Shown one piece after another: positions 34,667-41,566 of a stretch of DNA of 64,000 bases. The stretch spans positions 1 to 64,000 of the IMG/VR virus record IMGVR_UViG_3300032286_000510. One strand, given 5' to 3'. This DNA comes from a virus. Both the position numbers and the translations under genes were made by a program. Position 1 is the stretch's first letter. The number at the start of each line of letters is the position of its first letter. Below the pieces are notes generated by a model. The model ran no database searches. It saw only the letters and a program-made list of their open reading frames with translations, and was not told the origin of the DNA.

Positions 34667-34836
34667 AACTTACTAATTGTAATATGAATCAAGTAGAGTG
34701 GAATCAATTGTATTCCAAACTCTATGATGCTTATTCTTACTCTGCGAATCGTGATGAACAGATTCGCAAGAATCTTGGAGAGATGTTAGAATATATGATT
34801 GAATACAAACAACAATTTTACACACGTCCTTCTTAA
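34663..34836 (+). CDS. Hypothetical protein, 57 aa
   Basis: 4-base overlap with the previous gene. Tyr-rich helical protein (LYSKLYDAYSYSANRDEQIRKNLGEML). Unknown. Confidence 0.55.
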   Translation: MKLTNCNMNQVEWNQLYSKLYDAYSYSANRDEQIRKNLGEMLEYMIEYKQQFYTRPS

Positions 34837-34841
34837 TTCAA

Positions 34842-35108
34842 ATGGAACTCTCACAAATCCTCACACTATCCACGGCACACCTTCATCCTTTGGAAGGAGC
34901 AAAGATTGATAAGGTTGCTTATATCTCCAGTGATACACTTTCTTTGATAAATGCTTCACCAGAAATATATGATTATTATATCAAAGAAAGTGTGCCTTGT
35001 TTAGTAGAATTACTGAAATTGGTTAAGGAACAATATAATGATGTTGCTTATGTATTGTTTGACCCCGATGCTGGTGTAGTAGATTATATTAAATCATACG
35101 ATTGGTGA
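34842..35108 (+). CDS. Hypothetical protein, 88 aa
   Basis: Soluble alpha/beta protein, last of this run. Contains VAYVLFDPDAGVVDYI near the end. No family recognised. Confidence 0.6.
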   Translation: MELSQILTLSTAHLHPLEGAKIDKVAYISSDTLSLINASPEIYDYYIKESVPCLVELLKLVKEQYNDVAYVLFDPDAGVVDYIKSYDW

Positions 35109-35125
35109 TTAGTGATTGACCCTAT

Positions 35126-35182
35126 GTGCCAGTTGTAGCACTGGCACACTAAATGAGCACAGGTCGTAGGACCTGCTATAAT
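35126..35182 (+). promoter_or_regulatory. Hairpin-promoter cassette
   Basis: GTGCCAG/CTGGCAC stem (35126-35147), TATAAT (35177-35182). Confidence 0.85.
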
Positions 35183-35211
35183 AAGAGGACACAAGCAAAG
35201 GAACGGACTTG

Positions 35212-35385
35212 ATGACGACCGCACAAAAGTTGGAAAAAGCATTTCTTTTGAATGTTTTTGCTTTGGTGAATGAAGTTCAAGGTAAGCACAAACTTCCTTC
35301 GCAGTTTCATTCTAAGCAACGTTCTTCTTGGGTGAAGCAAAATCATAATCCCAAGCAAAAGAAAGATGCTCTTTCTCGTGTTTGA
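35212..35385 (+). CDS. Small basic protein, 57 aa
   Basis: Begins MTTAQKLEKAFLLNVFALV, C-terminal half very basic (KHKLPSQFHSKQRSSWVKQN). Perhaps nucleic-acid-binding; unknown. Confidence 0.55.
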   Translation: MTTAQKLEKAFLLNVFALVNEVQGKHKLPSQFHSKQRSSWVKQNHNPKQKKDALSRV

Positions 35386-35413
35386 ACTCAACTAACTCAT
35401 TTCTTCTTCTATT

Positions 35414-35617
35414 ATGTCTTCTTCTTCCTCTTCTTCCTCCGGTGGAATTGGTTTCACTGGTGCTCTGACTGTATTGTTTATTGGTCTAAAACTCACTCAC
35501 GTTATTTCTTGGCCTTGGTTGTGGGTATTGTCTCCCATTTGGATTGGTTTGCTAATTGGTTTGACTGTTATTGGTGTTCTTCTCATCATTCTTATTATTG
35601 CTGGTCTCTTCAAATGA
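35414..35617 (+). CDS. Serine-run membrane protein, 67 aa
   Basis: MSSSSSSSSGGIGF is followed by two membrane segments (ALTVLFIGLKLTHVISW and WIGLLIGLTVIGVLL). This type of small protein is frequent in cyanophages; function unknown. Overlaps the next gene by 4 bases. Confidence 0.65.
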   Translation: MSSSSSSSSGGIGFTGALTVLFIGLKLTHVISWPWLWVLSPIWIGLLIGLTVIGVLLIILIIAGLFK

Positions 35618-35880
35618 ACTTCTCTGATTTACAATTTCAACCCCATCCTATTGGTAATGGTGTTCAGGCAAAACACTTCTTTGATAATGGTTATGGTGTA
35701 AGTGTTGTAAAGTTTAATGGTTCTTATGGTTATAAACAAGGATTGTATGAGAGTGCCGTTCTCAAAGGAACAGAAGAAGATTTTCAAATCTGCTATGATA
35801 CTGTAATTGCTGATGATGTTCTAGGTTATCAATCCGAAGAAGAAGTTGAAGTTCTATTGTATGAAGTGGAGAATCTCTGA
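35614..35880 (+). CDS. Hypothetical protein, 88 aa
   Basis: ATG 35614 overlaps the previous stop; the longer frame starting at 35509 lies inside the membrane protein. Contains GVSVVKFNGSYGYKQGLYESAVLKG, beta-rich, then an acidic end. Unknown. Confidence 0.6.
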   Translation: MNFSDLQFQPHPIGNGVQAKHFFDNGYGVSVVKFNGSYGYKQGLYESAVLKGTEEDFQICYDTVIADDVLGYQSEEEVEVLLYEVENL

Positions 35881-36057
35881 ATGAATCCTTTTCTTGATGA
35901 AGTTCAAATTGAAGAAGACACACTCAATCAAATCTTTGAAGATTTGGAGTATGTTATTCATTGGGAATCAATTTATGAAACTAATGAAGAAGATTGGCAA
36001 GGTGTAGAATCTAGTGCCAGTCTTATGTGTCTCGCATGGTCAATGTGCCAGATGTAG
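35881..36057 (+). CDS. Small acidic protein, 58 aa
   Basis: Starts right after the previous stop. Very acidic; the last residues (MCQM) are encoded by the left arm of the next cassette hairpin, so the cassette has supplied the stop codon. Confidence 0.55.
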   Translation: MNPFLDEVQIEEDTLNQIFEDLEYVIHWESIYETNEEDWQGVESSASLMCLAWSMCQM

Positions 36058-36114
36058 CACTGGCACATAACACTCCCAAACCACCTCAATCCGTGCTATG
36101 ATTACGGAGTAATC
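36045..36114 (+). promoter_or_regulatory. Hairpin-promoter cassette with start-site dyad
   Basis: GTGCCA/TGGCAC stem (36045-36066), TATGAT (36097-36102), GATTAC-N3-GTAATC (36100-36114). Confidence 0.85.
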
Positions 36115-36125
36115 AAAACAAAGCA

Positions 36126-36545
36126 ATGTCTAACACTCTCACGATGAACTACAAAGAACTTTATTCTCAGGAAACTGTTGATAAAATTGAAGAACTGATT
36201 GCTGATTCTTATGCTCTGGATGATATTGTAGATTTCATTGCTGAAACTTCGGAAGAATCTTTCCGCAGTTATTATCAAACCTATGTTGAAACTGGTGAAG
36301 AGTATTCTTATGAAGCAGTAGATGCTTTCATTGAAGAGTTTGGTCTTCATTCTTTGGTTGGTGATAACTTTCAAGATGCTTATCTGGGTCAATATGATTC
36401 CAAAGCAGATTATGCCGAGCAATATGTAAGTGAATGTTATTCTGTGGAAGTTCCTAGTTTTGTGGAAGTTGATTGGGAAGCAACATTTGATAATATGGAT
36501 GTTGTAATGAGTGATACTGGTTATGTGTTTGACAATCAATTCTGA
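36126..36545 (+). CDS. ArdA-like antirestriction protein, 139 aa
   Basis: The middle and end follow the ArdA pattern: FIEEFGLHSLVGDNFQDAYLGQYDSKADYAEQYVSEC, then VEVDWEATFDNM. The protein is very acidic, as expected for a DNA mimic that blocks type I restriction enzymes. It would protect incoming phage DNA and fits an early promoter. The N-terminal 50 residues are less typical. Confidence 0.55.
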   Translation: MSNTLTMNYKELYSQETVDKIEELIADSYALDDIVDFIAETSEESFRSYYQTYVETGEEYSYEAVDAFIEEFGLHSLVGDNFQDAYLGQYDSKADYAEQYVSECYSVEVPSFVEVDWEATFDNMDVVMSDTGYVFDNQF

Positions 36546-36551
36546 ATCATT

Positions 36552-36815
36552 ATGAAACTTCAATCGCAAGACAATCCGTTGGTGGTTGATTTTTATCCCA
36601 CCAAAACCTTGACTGGTAATGTATCCAAAGAGTGGTTTCTCAAAACTATCACATTTCAAGGAAAGACATTATCTAAGATGATGCTCAACCGAATTGAAAT
36701 GAATCTTGAAGTTCAAACTTATTTGAACAATGATTCAATTCCTTTTGAAGTTGTAGATTTCAATACACTTCCTCAATTTGTGGAAGACCATTTTGCTGAA
36801 CCATTTTCTGCCTGA
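36552..36815 (+). CDS. Hypothetical protein, 87 aa
   Basis: Six bases after the ArdA-like gene. Mixed alpha/beta, no motif; operon partner of ArdA. Confidence 0.6.
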   Translation: MKLQSQDNPLVVDFYPTKTLTGNVSKEWFLKTITFQGKTLSKMMLNRIEMNLEVQTYLNNDSIPFEVVDFNTLPQFVEDHFAEPFSA

Positions 36816-36821
36816 ATTATT

Positions 36822-37004
36822 ATGGAAGTCTATGCTGTGATTGGTGGTTCTTATTTTGGTGGGGAAGATTTTGATACATTGGAACTCTTTGATTGTAAAT
36901 CAACTTCGGAAGCATATGCCCATAAACTGGTAGAAGAAGATGGGTGTGATTATTTTAGAATGGACATCAGAGAAGTTAATATGGAATCGGCAATCAAACT
37001 ATAG
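36822..37004 (+). CDS. Conserved small phage protein, 60 aa
   Basis: MEVYAVIGGSYFGGEDFDTLELFDCKSTSEAYAHKL follows a pattern seen in many phage small proteins (YAVIGG, LFDCKSTAEAY). Function unknown. Third gene of the ArdA operon. Confidence 0.65.
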   Translation: MEVYAVIGGSYFGGEDFDTLELFDCKSTSEAYAHKLVEEDGCDYFRMDIREVNMESAIKL

Positions 37005-37009
37005 TCGGT

Positions 37010-37079
37010 GTGCCACTTGTAGGGGTGGCACACTATATCCCCAAACCCCCTCAATCCGTGCTATGATTACGGAGTAATC
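37010..37079 (+). promoter_or_regulatory. Hairpin-promoter cassette with start-site dyad
   Basis: GTGCCA/TGGCAC stem (37010-37031), TATGAT (37062-37067), dyad 37065-37079. Confidence 0.85.
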
Positions 37080-37090
37080 AAGACAAAACG

Positions 37091-37294
37091 ATGAAGTTTC
37101 AAGTTACTCAAATTGAGTTTGATTTTGAGATGGAGGATGATGAGTATCCTTCAGTTGATTATCAACAAGCACTCAGATATGACACAATCGGTCAAATCTG
37201 GGATGCTGATGATGCTGATGATTTAGTGGAAGAAATTACTTGTGCCACTGGTTGGTGTATCAAGTCTATTGATTATCGCATCATTCTTTCCTAG
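37091..37294 (+). CDS. Conserved cyanophage protein, 67 aa
   Basis: Acidic, with QIWDADDADDLVEEITCATGWCIKSIDYR, a pattern I associate with small T4-like cyanophage proteins. Two Cys near the C-terminus. Function unknown. Confidence 0.65.
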   Translation: MKFQVTQIEFDFEMEDDEYPSVDYQQALRYDTIGQIWDADDADDLVEEITCATGWCIKSIDYRIILS

Positions 37295-37321
37295 TCTTAC
37301 ACACAACTAACAAACAAACAA

Positions 37322-37624
37322 ATGTCTTATTCTGAAAAGTACCAGCAACTGGAAAATCAAATTCAAGAACTTCAAGCAGAAGTTGAAAGATTGAAGCAAG
37401 AAGAAACAAATAACAAACTTCCTCGTAATTTTGCGATTGATGTTGTCAAAAAAATCCTTGATGATGGTGATACTAATTACCTTGATGATGCCTTTGATTG
37501 GGTTGATACGAAACAAGGATATACTTATTGGAATGACATCTTTGACATTGAACCACTTCGTAAGAAAGATATCATTCAACTTCAAAAATGGGTGATTATC
37601 TATCTGGAACAAAATCAAAAGTAA
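37322..37624 (+). CDS. Coiled-coil protein, family copy 1, 100 aa
   Basis: The N-terminal coiled coil YQQLENQIQELQAEVERLKQEE is followed by a domain with AFDWVDTKQGYTYWNDIF and DIIQLQKWVI. Paralogues at 38181 and 38501. Function unknown. Confidence 0.65.
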   Translation: MSYSEKYQQLENQIQELQAEVERLKQEETNNKLPRNFAIDVVKKILDDGDTNYLDDAFDWVDTKQGYTYWNDIFDIEPLRKKDIIQLQKWVIIYLEQNQK

Positions 37625-37667
37625 ATCATAATTCTTAATCATTCAAACACACATTACAAACAACTTT

Positions 37668-37868
37668 ATGAACTCTGACAAGCAACGCAATTCTCAAATT
37701 GAAGTTTCGGTTGATTATATGAACGATCAAGTTTTTCATCTTATCAATGACAATCAAGCAGAGAATGCGAAAGCAATTCTAATGGAATGGGAAGAATTGA
37801 TGACACACGAAGATGGTGATGATTCAGTTACGGTTATTTGGATGAAGAATCTAGCAGGGTCTTACTGA
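37668..37868 (+). CDS. Hypothetical acidic protein, 66 aa
   Basis: Helical, acidic, lies within the three-paralogue stretch but is not a member. Unknown. Confidence 0.55.
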   Translation: MNSDKQRNSQIEVSVDYMNDQVFHLINDNQAENAKAILMEWEELMTHEDGDDSVTVIWMKNLAGSY

Positions 37869-37883
37869 GTCCAATGATGCGAT

Positions 37884-37941
37884 GTGCCAGTAATCCTTCT
37901 GGCACATAACACTCCCAAACGACCCTAGGACCTGCTATGAT
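37884..37941 (+). promoter_or_regulatory. Hairpin-promoter cassette
   Basis: GTGCCAG/CTGGCAC stem (37884-37905), TATGAT (37936-37941). Confidence 0.85.
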
Positions 37942-37968
37942 AAGAGGACACAAGCAAAGGAAACCAAA

Positions 37969-38148
37969 GTGAAGTTCAGTAAGGCACAATCTGTGATTAT
38001 TGAAGAGATCGGAAATACAAATTGTGTTCTAAATCATTCACAACGGATGCGAGCAATTCAACCTATGCTTGATTCCAACATCATCAAACGCACAGTGATT
38101 TATGGTCCTGAGGGTTGGGGCATTGGTTATCACTGGGAATTAGTTTAG
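37969..38148 (+). CDS. Small protein with GTG start, 59 aa
   Basis: GTG 37969 follows AAAGGAAACCAAA behind a cassette promoter; no ATG fits before the conserved-looking KFSKAQSVIIEEIGNTNCVLNH. Ends GPEGWGIGYHWELV. Unknown. Confidence 0.5.
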   Translation: MKFSKAQSVIIEEIGNTNCVLNHSQRMRAIQPMLDSNIIKRTVIYGPEGWGIGYHWELV

Positions 38149-38180
38149 TTCATTTCTCAACCAACTCAACAACCAACAAA

Positions 38181-38504
38181 ATGAAAAAGTACGAACAACT
38201 CGAATCTCAGATTCAAGAACTTCAAGCAAAAGTTGAAAGACTGAAACAAGAAGAAGCAAGCAATAAACTTCCTGATTACTTTGATGTTTGTCTTGTCAAA
38301 AAAGTAATTGCTGGTGATAATAGTAGCCTTCATGGTGCCTTTGATTGGGATGTTACTCCACAAGGTTATGATTATTGGGGGCGCATCTATTATAAGTATC
38401 AACCACTAACTGACAAGGACATCATTCAACTTCAAAAATGGGTGATTATCTGTCTGGAACTAATTAAAAGTACAACTTACTACACTCAACAACCAACAAA
38501 ATGA
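38181..38504 (+). CDS. Coiled-coil protein, family copy 2, 107 aa
   Basis: Starts MKKYEQLESQIQELQAKVERLKQEE, then AFDWDVTPQGYDYWGRIYY. Tandem paralogue of 37322 and 38501. The last bases overlap the next start. Confidence 0.65.
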   Translation: MKKYEQLESQIQELQAKVERLKQEEASNKLPDYFDVCLVKKVIAGDNSSLHGAFDWDVTPQGYDYWGRIYYKYQPLTDKDIIQLQKWVIICLELIKSTTYYTQQPTK

Positions 38505-38968
38505 AAAAGTACCAGCAACTCGAATCTCAAATTGAAGAACTTCAGAAAGAAGTTGAACGTCTCAAACAAGAAGAAACAGAACAAATTGATCTTTCAACTT
38601 GTATTGCCGGACAATTAGTTCAACTTCGCAATGGTCAGTTTGAGTATTACGAATATAAAGATGAGGCAGGTTTTTATATTGTTGGTGGTGAGCCTTTTAA
38701 TCAGGATGGAAGTTATTTTGTTAAATATACTGAACCCCAGTATGATGTAGTGAAAGTCTTTCCTGCCGAGATTCCAGTTCCTGATTCATTTAATGTTTCT
38801 CGTGCCAAGAAAGTTCTAAAAGGAGATGTTTATTGTCTTGGAGGTTCATTTGGTTTTGATGATACTCCGCAAGGAGATAAGTATTGGAGAGATATTTTCA
38901 CTGGTAAAACTCATCTTTCTCTTGGTGATATGATCTTCATTCAGAAGTGGATTATTCAATCACCCTGA
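38501..38968 (+). CDS. Coiled-coil protein, family copy 3, 155 aa
   Basis: Same N-terminal coiled coil, but with about 50 extra residues (CIAGQLVQLRNGQFEYYEYKD...) inserted before the shared C-terminal domain (FGFDDTPQGDKYWRDIF). Shows how the family grows by insertion of a beta domain. Confidence 0.65.
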   Translation: MKKYQQLESQIEELQKEVERLKQEETEQIDLSTCIAGQLVQLRNGQFEYYEYKDEAGFYIVGGEPFNQDGSYFVKYTEPQYDVVKVFPAEIPVPDSFNVSRAKKVLKGDVYCLGGSFGFDDTPQGDKYWRDIFTGKTHLSLGDMIFIQKWIIQSP

Positions 38969-39018
38969 ACGGTTAGCATACATAAGGGATGCTGATGTCT
39001 CTAACAACCGTAGACCCC

Positions 39019-39047
39019 TTGACAACCACCTCAAAAGGTGCTATGAT
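39019..39047 (+). promoter_or_regulatory. Sigma70-like promoter flanked by inverted repeat
   Basis: TTGACA (39019-39024), 17-base spacer, TATGAT (39042-39047). CCCCTT and AAGGGG flank it and ACCT/AGGT lies between the boxes. Confidence 0.8.
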
Positions 39048-39071
39048 AAGGGGACAGACAAACAAAAGAAA

Positions 39072-39245
39072 ATGAGTGAGTTTCAAAAAATCATTCAAGA
39101 AGCAAACTTTCAATCAAAGTCAAAGAACCAATTTATTCAAGAACTTTTGAAAGATAAAGTGTTCTGTTCATTGATGATTGAATCTTGTTTGATTGGATTT
39201 GTAGAGGGTGTGGTAGAAGCTATATTTCCTGATAAAAATAACTAA
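39072..39245 (+). CDS. Hypothetical protein, 57 aa
   Basis: Begins MSEFQKIIQEANFQSKSKNQ; helical with a hydrophobic end (SLMIESCLIGFVEGVVEAIF). Unknown. Confidence 0.55.
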   Translation: MSEFQKIIQEANFQSKSKNQFIQELLKDKVFCSLMIESCLIGFVEGVVEAIFPDKNN

Positions 39246-39277
39246 TCTCTCACTCTCACCCATTCATTCAAAACACA

Positions 39278-39406
39278 ATGACAACTCGTTTCACCTACGA
39301 CATCAAAACTCAACAACTTGTTTATGCTCTTGTTGATAAAGATGGTGTTTGTAAGTATCTGACTACTTCCATCACTGATGCTATCAAACTCACTCAAAAG
39401 AACTGA
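39278..39406 (+). CDS. Small protein, 42 aa
   Basis: MTTRFTYDIKTQQLVYALVDKDG, a small beta-hairpin-type sequence. Two bases before the next start. Unknown. Confidence 0.5.
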   Translation: MTTRFTYDIKTQQLVYALVDKDGVCKYLTTSITDAIKLTQKN

Positions 39407-39407
39407 A

Positions 39408-39623
39408 ATGAAAAACTTTGATCTCTTTCAATTTCTTGTAGTTGTTGGAGTTGTTGTTATTTTTCTAGCAGCTCCTATTGTTGGTGCGGGTAGGGTAATC
39501 GTAACACAACAAGCAATCAATCAAGAATGTAAGACTAATTATTCTTTCATTCAAGTTGCTCTTGCTGGAAATAATCTTTCACGCATTTGCCAAATCAAAA
39601 ATCAAACCATCACCATCAAATAA
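39408..39623 (+). CDS. Membrane-anchored protein, 71 aa
   Basis: ATG 39408 gives a membrane segment FLVVVGVVVIFLAAPIVGAG and an outside domain with two Cys (QECKT, SRICQ). Could also be a signal peptide. Unknown. Confidence 0.6.
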   Translation: MKNFDLFQFLVVVGVVVIFLAAPIVGAGRVIVTQQAINQECKTNYSFIQVALAGNNLSRICQIKNQTITIK

Positions 39624-39628
39624 CTAAA

Positions 39629-39838
39629 ATGATTTTACTTCACAAAGAAGATCAAGGTGCTATTTACACTCTTGATGAGTTCAATGAGTTATTAGTTGCT
39701 CCTATTTACACTGATGGTTCAATCAATCTGAATGAGTTTGATGTTGTAGATATTGACCAATGTGATGATGAATATGAACTGCTAGATATTCAAAATGAAC
39801 TAATTTCTATGTCCTCTGTATCTCTTGTTACAAAATGA
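39629..39838 (+). CDS. Hypothetical acidic protein, 69 aa
   Basis: ATG 39629 chosen because it follows the previous stop; beta-rich and acidic. Coupled to the next gene by ATGA. Confidence 0.55.
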   Translation: MILLHKEDQGAIYTLDEFNELLVAPIYTDGSINLNEFDVVDIDQCDDEYELLDIQNELISMSSVSLVTK

Positions 39839-40023
39839 TTGATATGCGGGTCACTTCTAACTATGGTTACATTCATACCAAGTTATTTTATCTTGGATGG
39901 AGTCATTGTCAATCAAAAGATGAAGAACAATTTGGTTTTTCTATTGGTAATTTGTATGTTGGAGTATATAATCATCAATGGTTTGGTGGATTTCTTGATG
40001 AAAATGGTGTATTGAAAGAATGA
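39835..40023 (+). CDS. Hypothetical protein, 62 aa
   Basis: Beta-rich, with YLGWSHCQSKDEEQFGFSIGNLYVGVYNHQWFGG. Last gene before the gene-free region. Unknown. Confidence 0.6.
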   Translation: MIDMRVTSNYGYIHTKLFYLGWSHCQSKDEEQFGFSIGNLYVGVYNHQWFGGFLDENGVLKE

Positions 40024-40080
40024 AATAAATGTATTAAAAAACATTATGTGTTGATTTGTTAATGATTTGTTAATTGTATC

Positions 40081-40184
40081 TTTATGTGTTAATGAGTTCT
40101 TCTATCTGTTAATGCTTGATTGAACCTTCTACTTTATGTGTTAATGAGTTCTTTTATCTGTTAATGCTTGATTGAACCTTCTAC
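40081..40184 (+). repeat. Tandem direct repeat, 2 x 52 bp
   Basis: Two adjacent copies (40081-40132 and 40133-40184) differing at one base. Each contains GTTAATG twice; further GTTAAT motifs lie just upstream (40058-40076), giving an iteron-like look. Confidence 0.85.
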
Positions 40185-40295
40185 TTTTTATGGGTCTAAG
40201 CCCGCTAATTATAACACAAACCACCTCAAATGTCAAGTATTTCCAGACACTTGCACAACTGGCACAAGGCATCAACATAATATTCTGTCTTGTGC

Positions 40296-40301
40296 TATAC
40301 T
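40296..40301 (+). promoter_or_regulatory. -10 element before the DnaA-box cluster
   Basis: TATACT preceded by a CTGGCAC cassette remnant (40259-40265). It points into the box cluster, with no gene behind it. Confidence 0.45.
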
Positions 40302-40337
40302 ATAAGGGAACGATTCTCTATAGGGGGAACTGATAGG

Positions 40338-40500
40338 TTTTCCACAGGTTATACACAATAGTTTTCCACAGGCAATTAACAAATCCCAGTGATTGCAGTG
40401 GTTTATGATTTTTACCCTGTGGAAAACTTTTATACTTTTTCCACAGGTTATCATAAAGTTGTGGAAAACTATTATACTTTTTTCACAACCCTGTGGAAAA
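40338..40500 (+). other. Cluster of DnaA-box-like sites (TTTTCCACA)
   Basis: Six exact sites: 40338-40346, 40362-40370 and 40437-40445 on +, and 40418-40426, 40460-40468 and 40492-40500 on -. Near-matches are TTATACACA (40349) and TTTTTCACA (40479). TTTTCCACA is the DnaA-box form of cyanobacteria as I know it. Such a density in 163 bp suggests host DnaA binding, for replication start or regulation. Confidence 0.65.
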
Positions 40501-40588
40501 CTATCATAAGAACATCTAATTCGTGCTATCAGATACTTCGTGTAATCCTATACTATCAGTTATTCTTATAGATCTTCGTCTTTTGCAT

Positions 40589-40634
40589 ACCTAGGGATAT
40601 GTTTCGTGTATTAGAATCAAGCAGTACTAAATGG
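40589..40634 (+). repeat. TTTCGTGTATTAGAAT repeat, copy 1
   Basis: First of three direct repeats (others 40815-40872, 40891-40948). Core ACCTRGGGRTATGTTTCGTG then TATTAGAAT, ending CTAAATGG. Confidence 0.8.
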
Positions 40635-40814
40635 TTCTTAATAAGCACCACTGTTTGATACTTAACACACTGACAAAATATACTAGATTGCATTTCGTTT
40701 ATTCTATTATACTTTGCAACTTCGTCAATATTTTATAGTATTAGGCAGTGCTTCGTGTTATAGTATAGCTTACTCATTCGTTTATGCAGGGAGGATAATG
40801 TTCTTAAATATAAT

Positions 40815-40872
40815 ATACCTGGGGGTATGTTTCGTGTATTAGAATCAAATTGCACTAAATGGACAGTTATAT
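40815..40872 (+). repeat. TTTCGTGTATTAGAAT repeat, copy 2
   Basis: Nearly identical to copy 3 over 58 bp, including the GGACAGTTATAT end. Confidence 0.8.
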
Positions 40873-40890
40873 CGTCGCCTTCGTTATAGC

Positions 40891-40948
40891 GTACCTGGGG
40901 GTATGTTTCGTGTATTAGAATAAAAATGTCCTAAATGGACAGTTATAT
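40891..40948 (+). repeat. TTTCGTGTATTAGAAT repeat, copy 3
   Basis: As copy 2; in this copy TGTCC/GGACA forms a small hairpin. Confidence 0.8.
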
Positions 40949-41019
40949 TTTGGGGGTTTGTGTTAATTATACGCCCCGTTGCCCGCCCTTAAGGCGTAAA
41001 AGGCGTCCTAACCCCAAAA
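40948..41019 (+). other. GC-rich hairpin
   Basis: TTTTGGGG (40948-40955) pairs with CCCCAAAA (41012-41019), enclosing ACGCC/GGCGT. This is the only GC-rich patch in an AT-rich region. It could be a structured RNA, terminator-like element or protein site. Confidence 0.5.
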
Positions 41020-41208
41020 GCTAATTTAAAGGGTCCCTGTAACCTACAAAACTTTGAAAACGCTCGAACATATACACGTTAATTAAAAAAAATTTCCAGG
41101 ATTCAAAATTCCCACACAGGTTTACACAAGGAACAAAAAATTTTCCCAGAAAAAAACACTCACAAAAGGACAAAAAATACTATATAAAAAGAAACACACA
41201 TTTCAAAT

Positions 41209-41361
41209 ATGAAACTGGAATTTGACGATTACGAAAAAGATCTATTACTGGAAACAATTCAGCATAGATTATACACAGATAAAATATTAGTGATTAATAA
41301 TACTCTTAGAGAAGAAATTGAAGATCTTCTCAGAAAAGTAGAAGAAGATGAATACTTATAA
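41209..41361 (+). CDS. Small hypothetical protein, 50 aa
   Basis: Acidic coiled helix MKLEFDDYEKDLLLETIQHR, late-promoter-like TATAAAAA 26 bases upstream. Overlaps the next gene by 14 bases. Confidence 0.55.
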   Translation: MKLEFDDYEKDLLLETIQHRLYTDKILVINNTLREEIEDLLRKVEEDEYL

Positions 41362-41518
41362 TATTTCAGTCAAAGGCACGAATATTATAAGTCAATTACC
41401 TCAGAGTGATTTGCAGGAAAATCTGAAACTTATCAGGGGACTTGTATGGACTTCTGGGGGCAATGATGATGATATCAAGATCACACTAAATAAAGCAGAA
41501 CCACCTTGCAATAAATGA
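41348..41518 (+). CDS. Conserved cyanophage protein, 56 aa
   Basis: MNTYNISVKGTNIISQLPQSDLQENLKLIRGLVWTSGG is a small protein type that I recall from T4-like cyanophages. Unknown function; precedes the glycosyltransferase gene. Confidence 0.6.
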   Translation: MNTYNISVKGTNIISQLPQSDLQENLKLIRGLVWTSGGNDDDIKITLNKAEPPCNK

Positions 41519-41566
41519 GTTGTGGTGGTAGAATAATAAAGGTACTATTTTTAAAATTTTATACTT

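Larger units (their letters stand above)
40024..41208 (+). other. 1.2 kb gene-free region, candidate replication origin or control region
   Basis: No convincing ORF on either strand. It contains a tandem 52-bp repeat, six exact TTTTCCACA boxes, three copies of a 46-58-bp repeat, many TTCGT...TATA motifs and a GC-rich hairpin, each listed separately. It separates the early small-gene region from the late structural genes. Confidence 0.6.

Noticed and set aside
19844-37941. Repeated hairpins considered as a CRISPR-like array
   Set aside because: Spacing is irregular and genes lie between; each copy is tied to a promoter.
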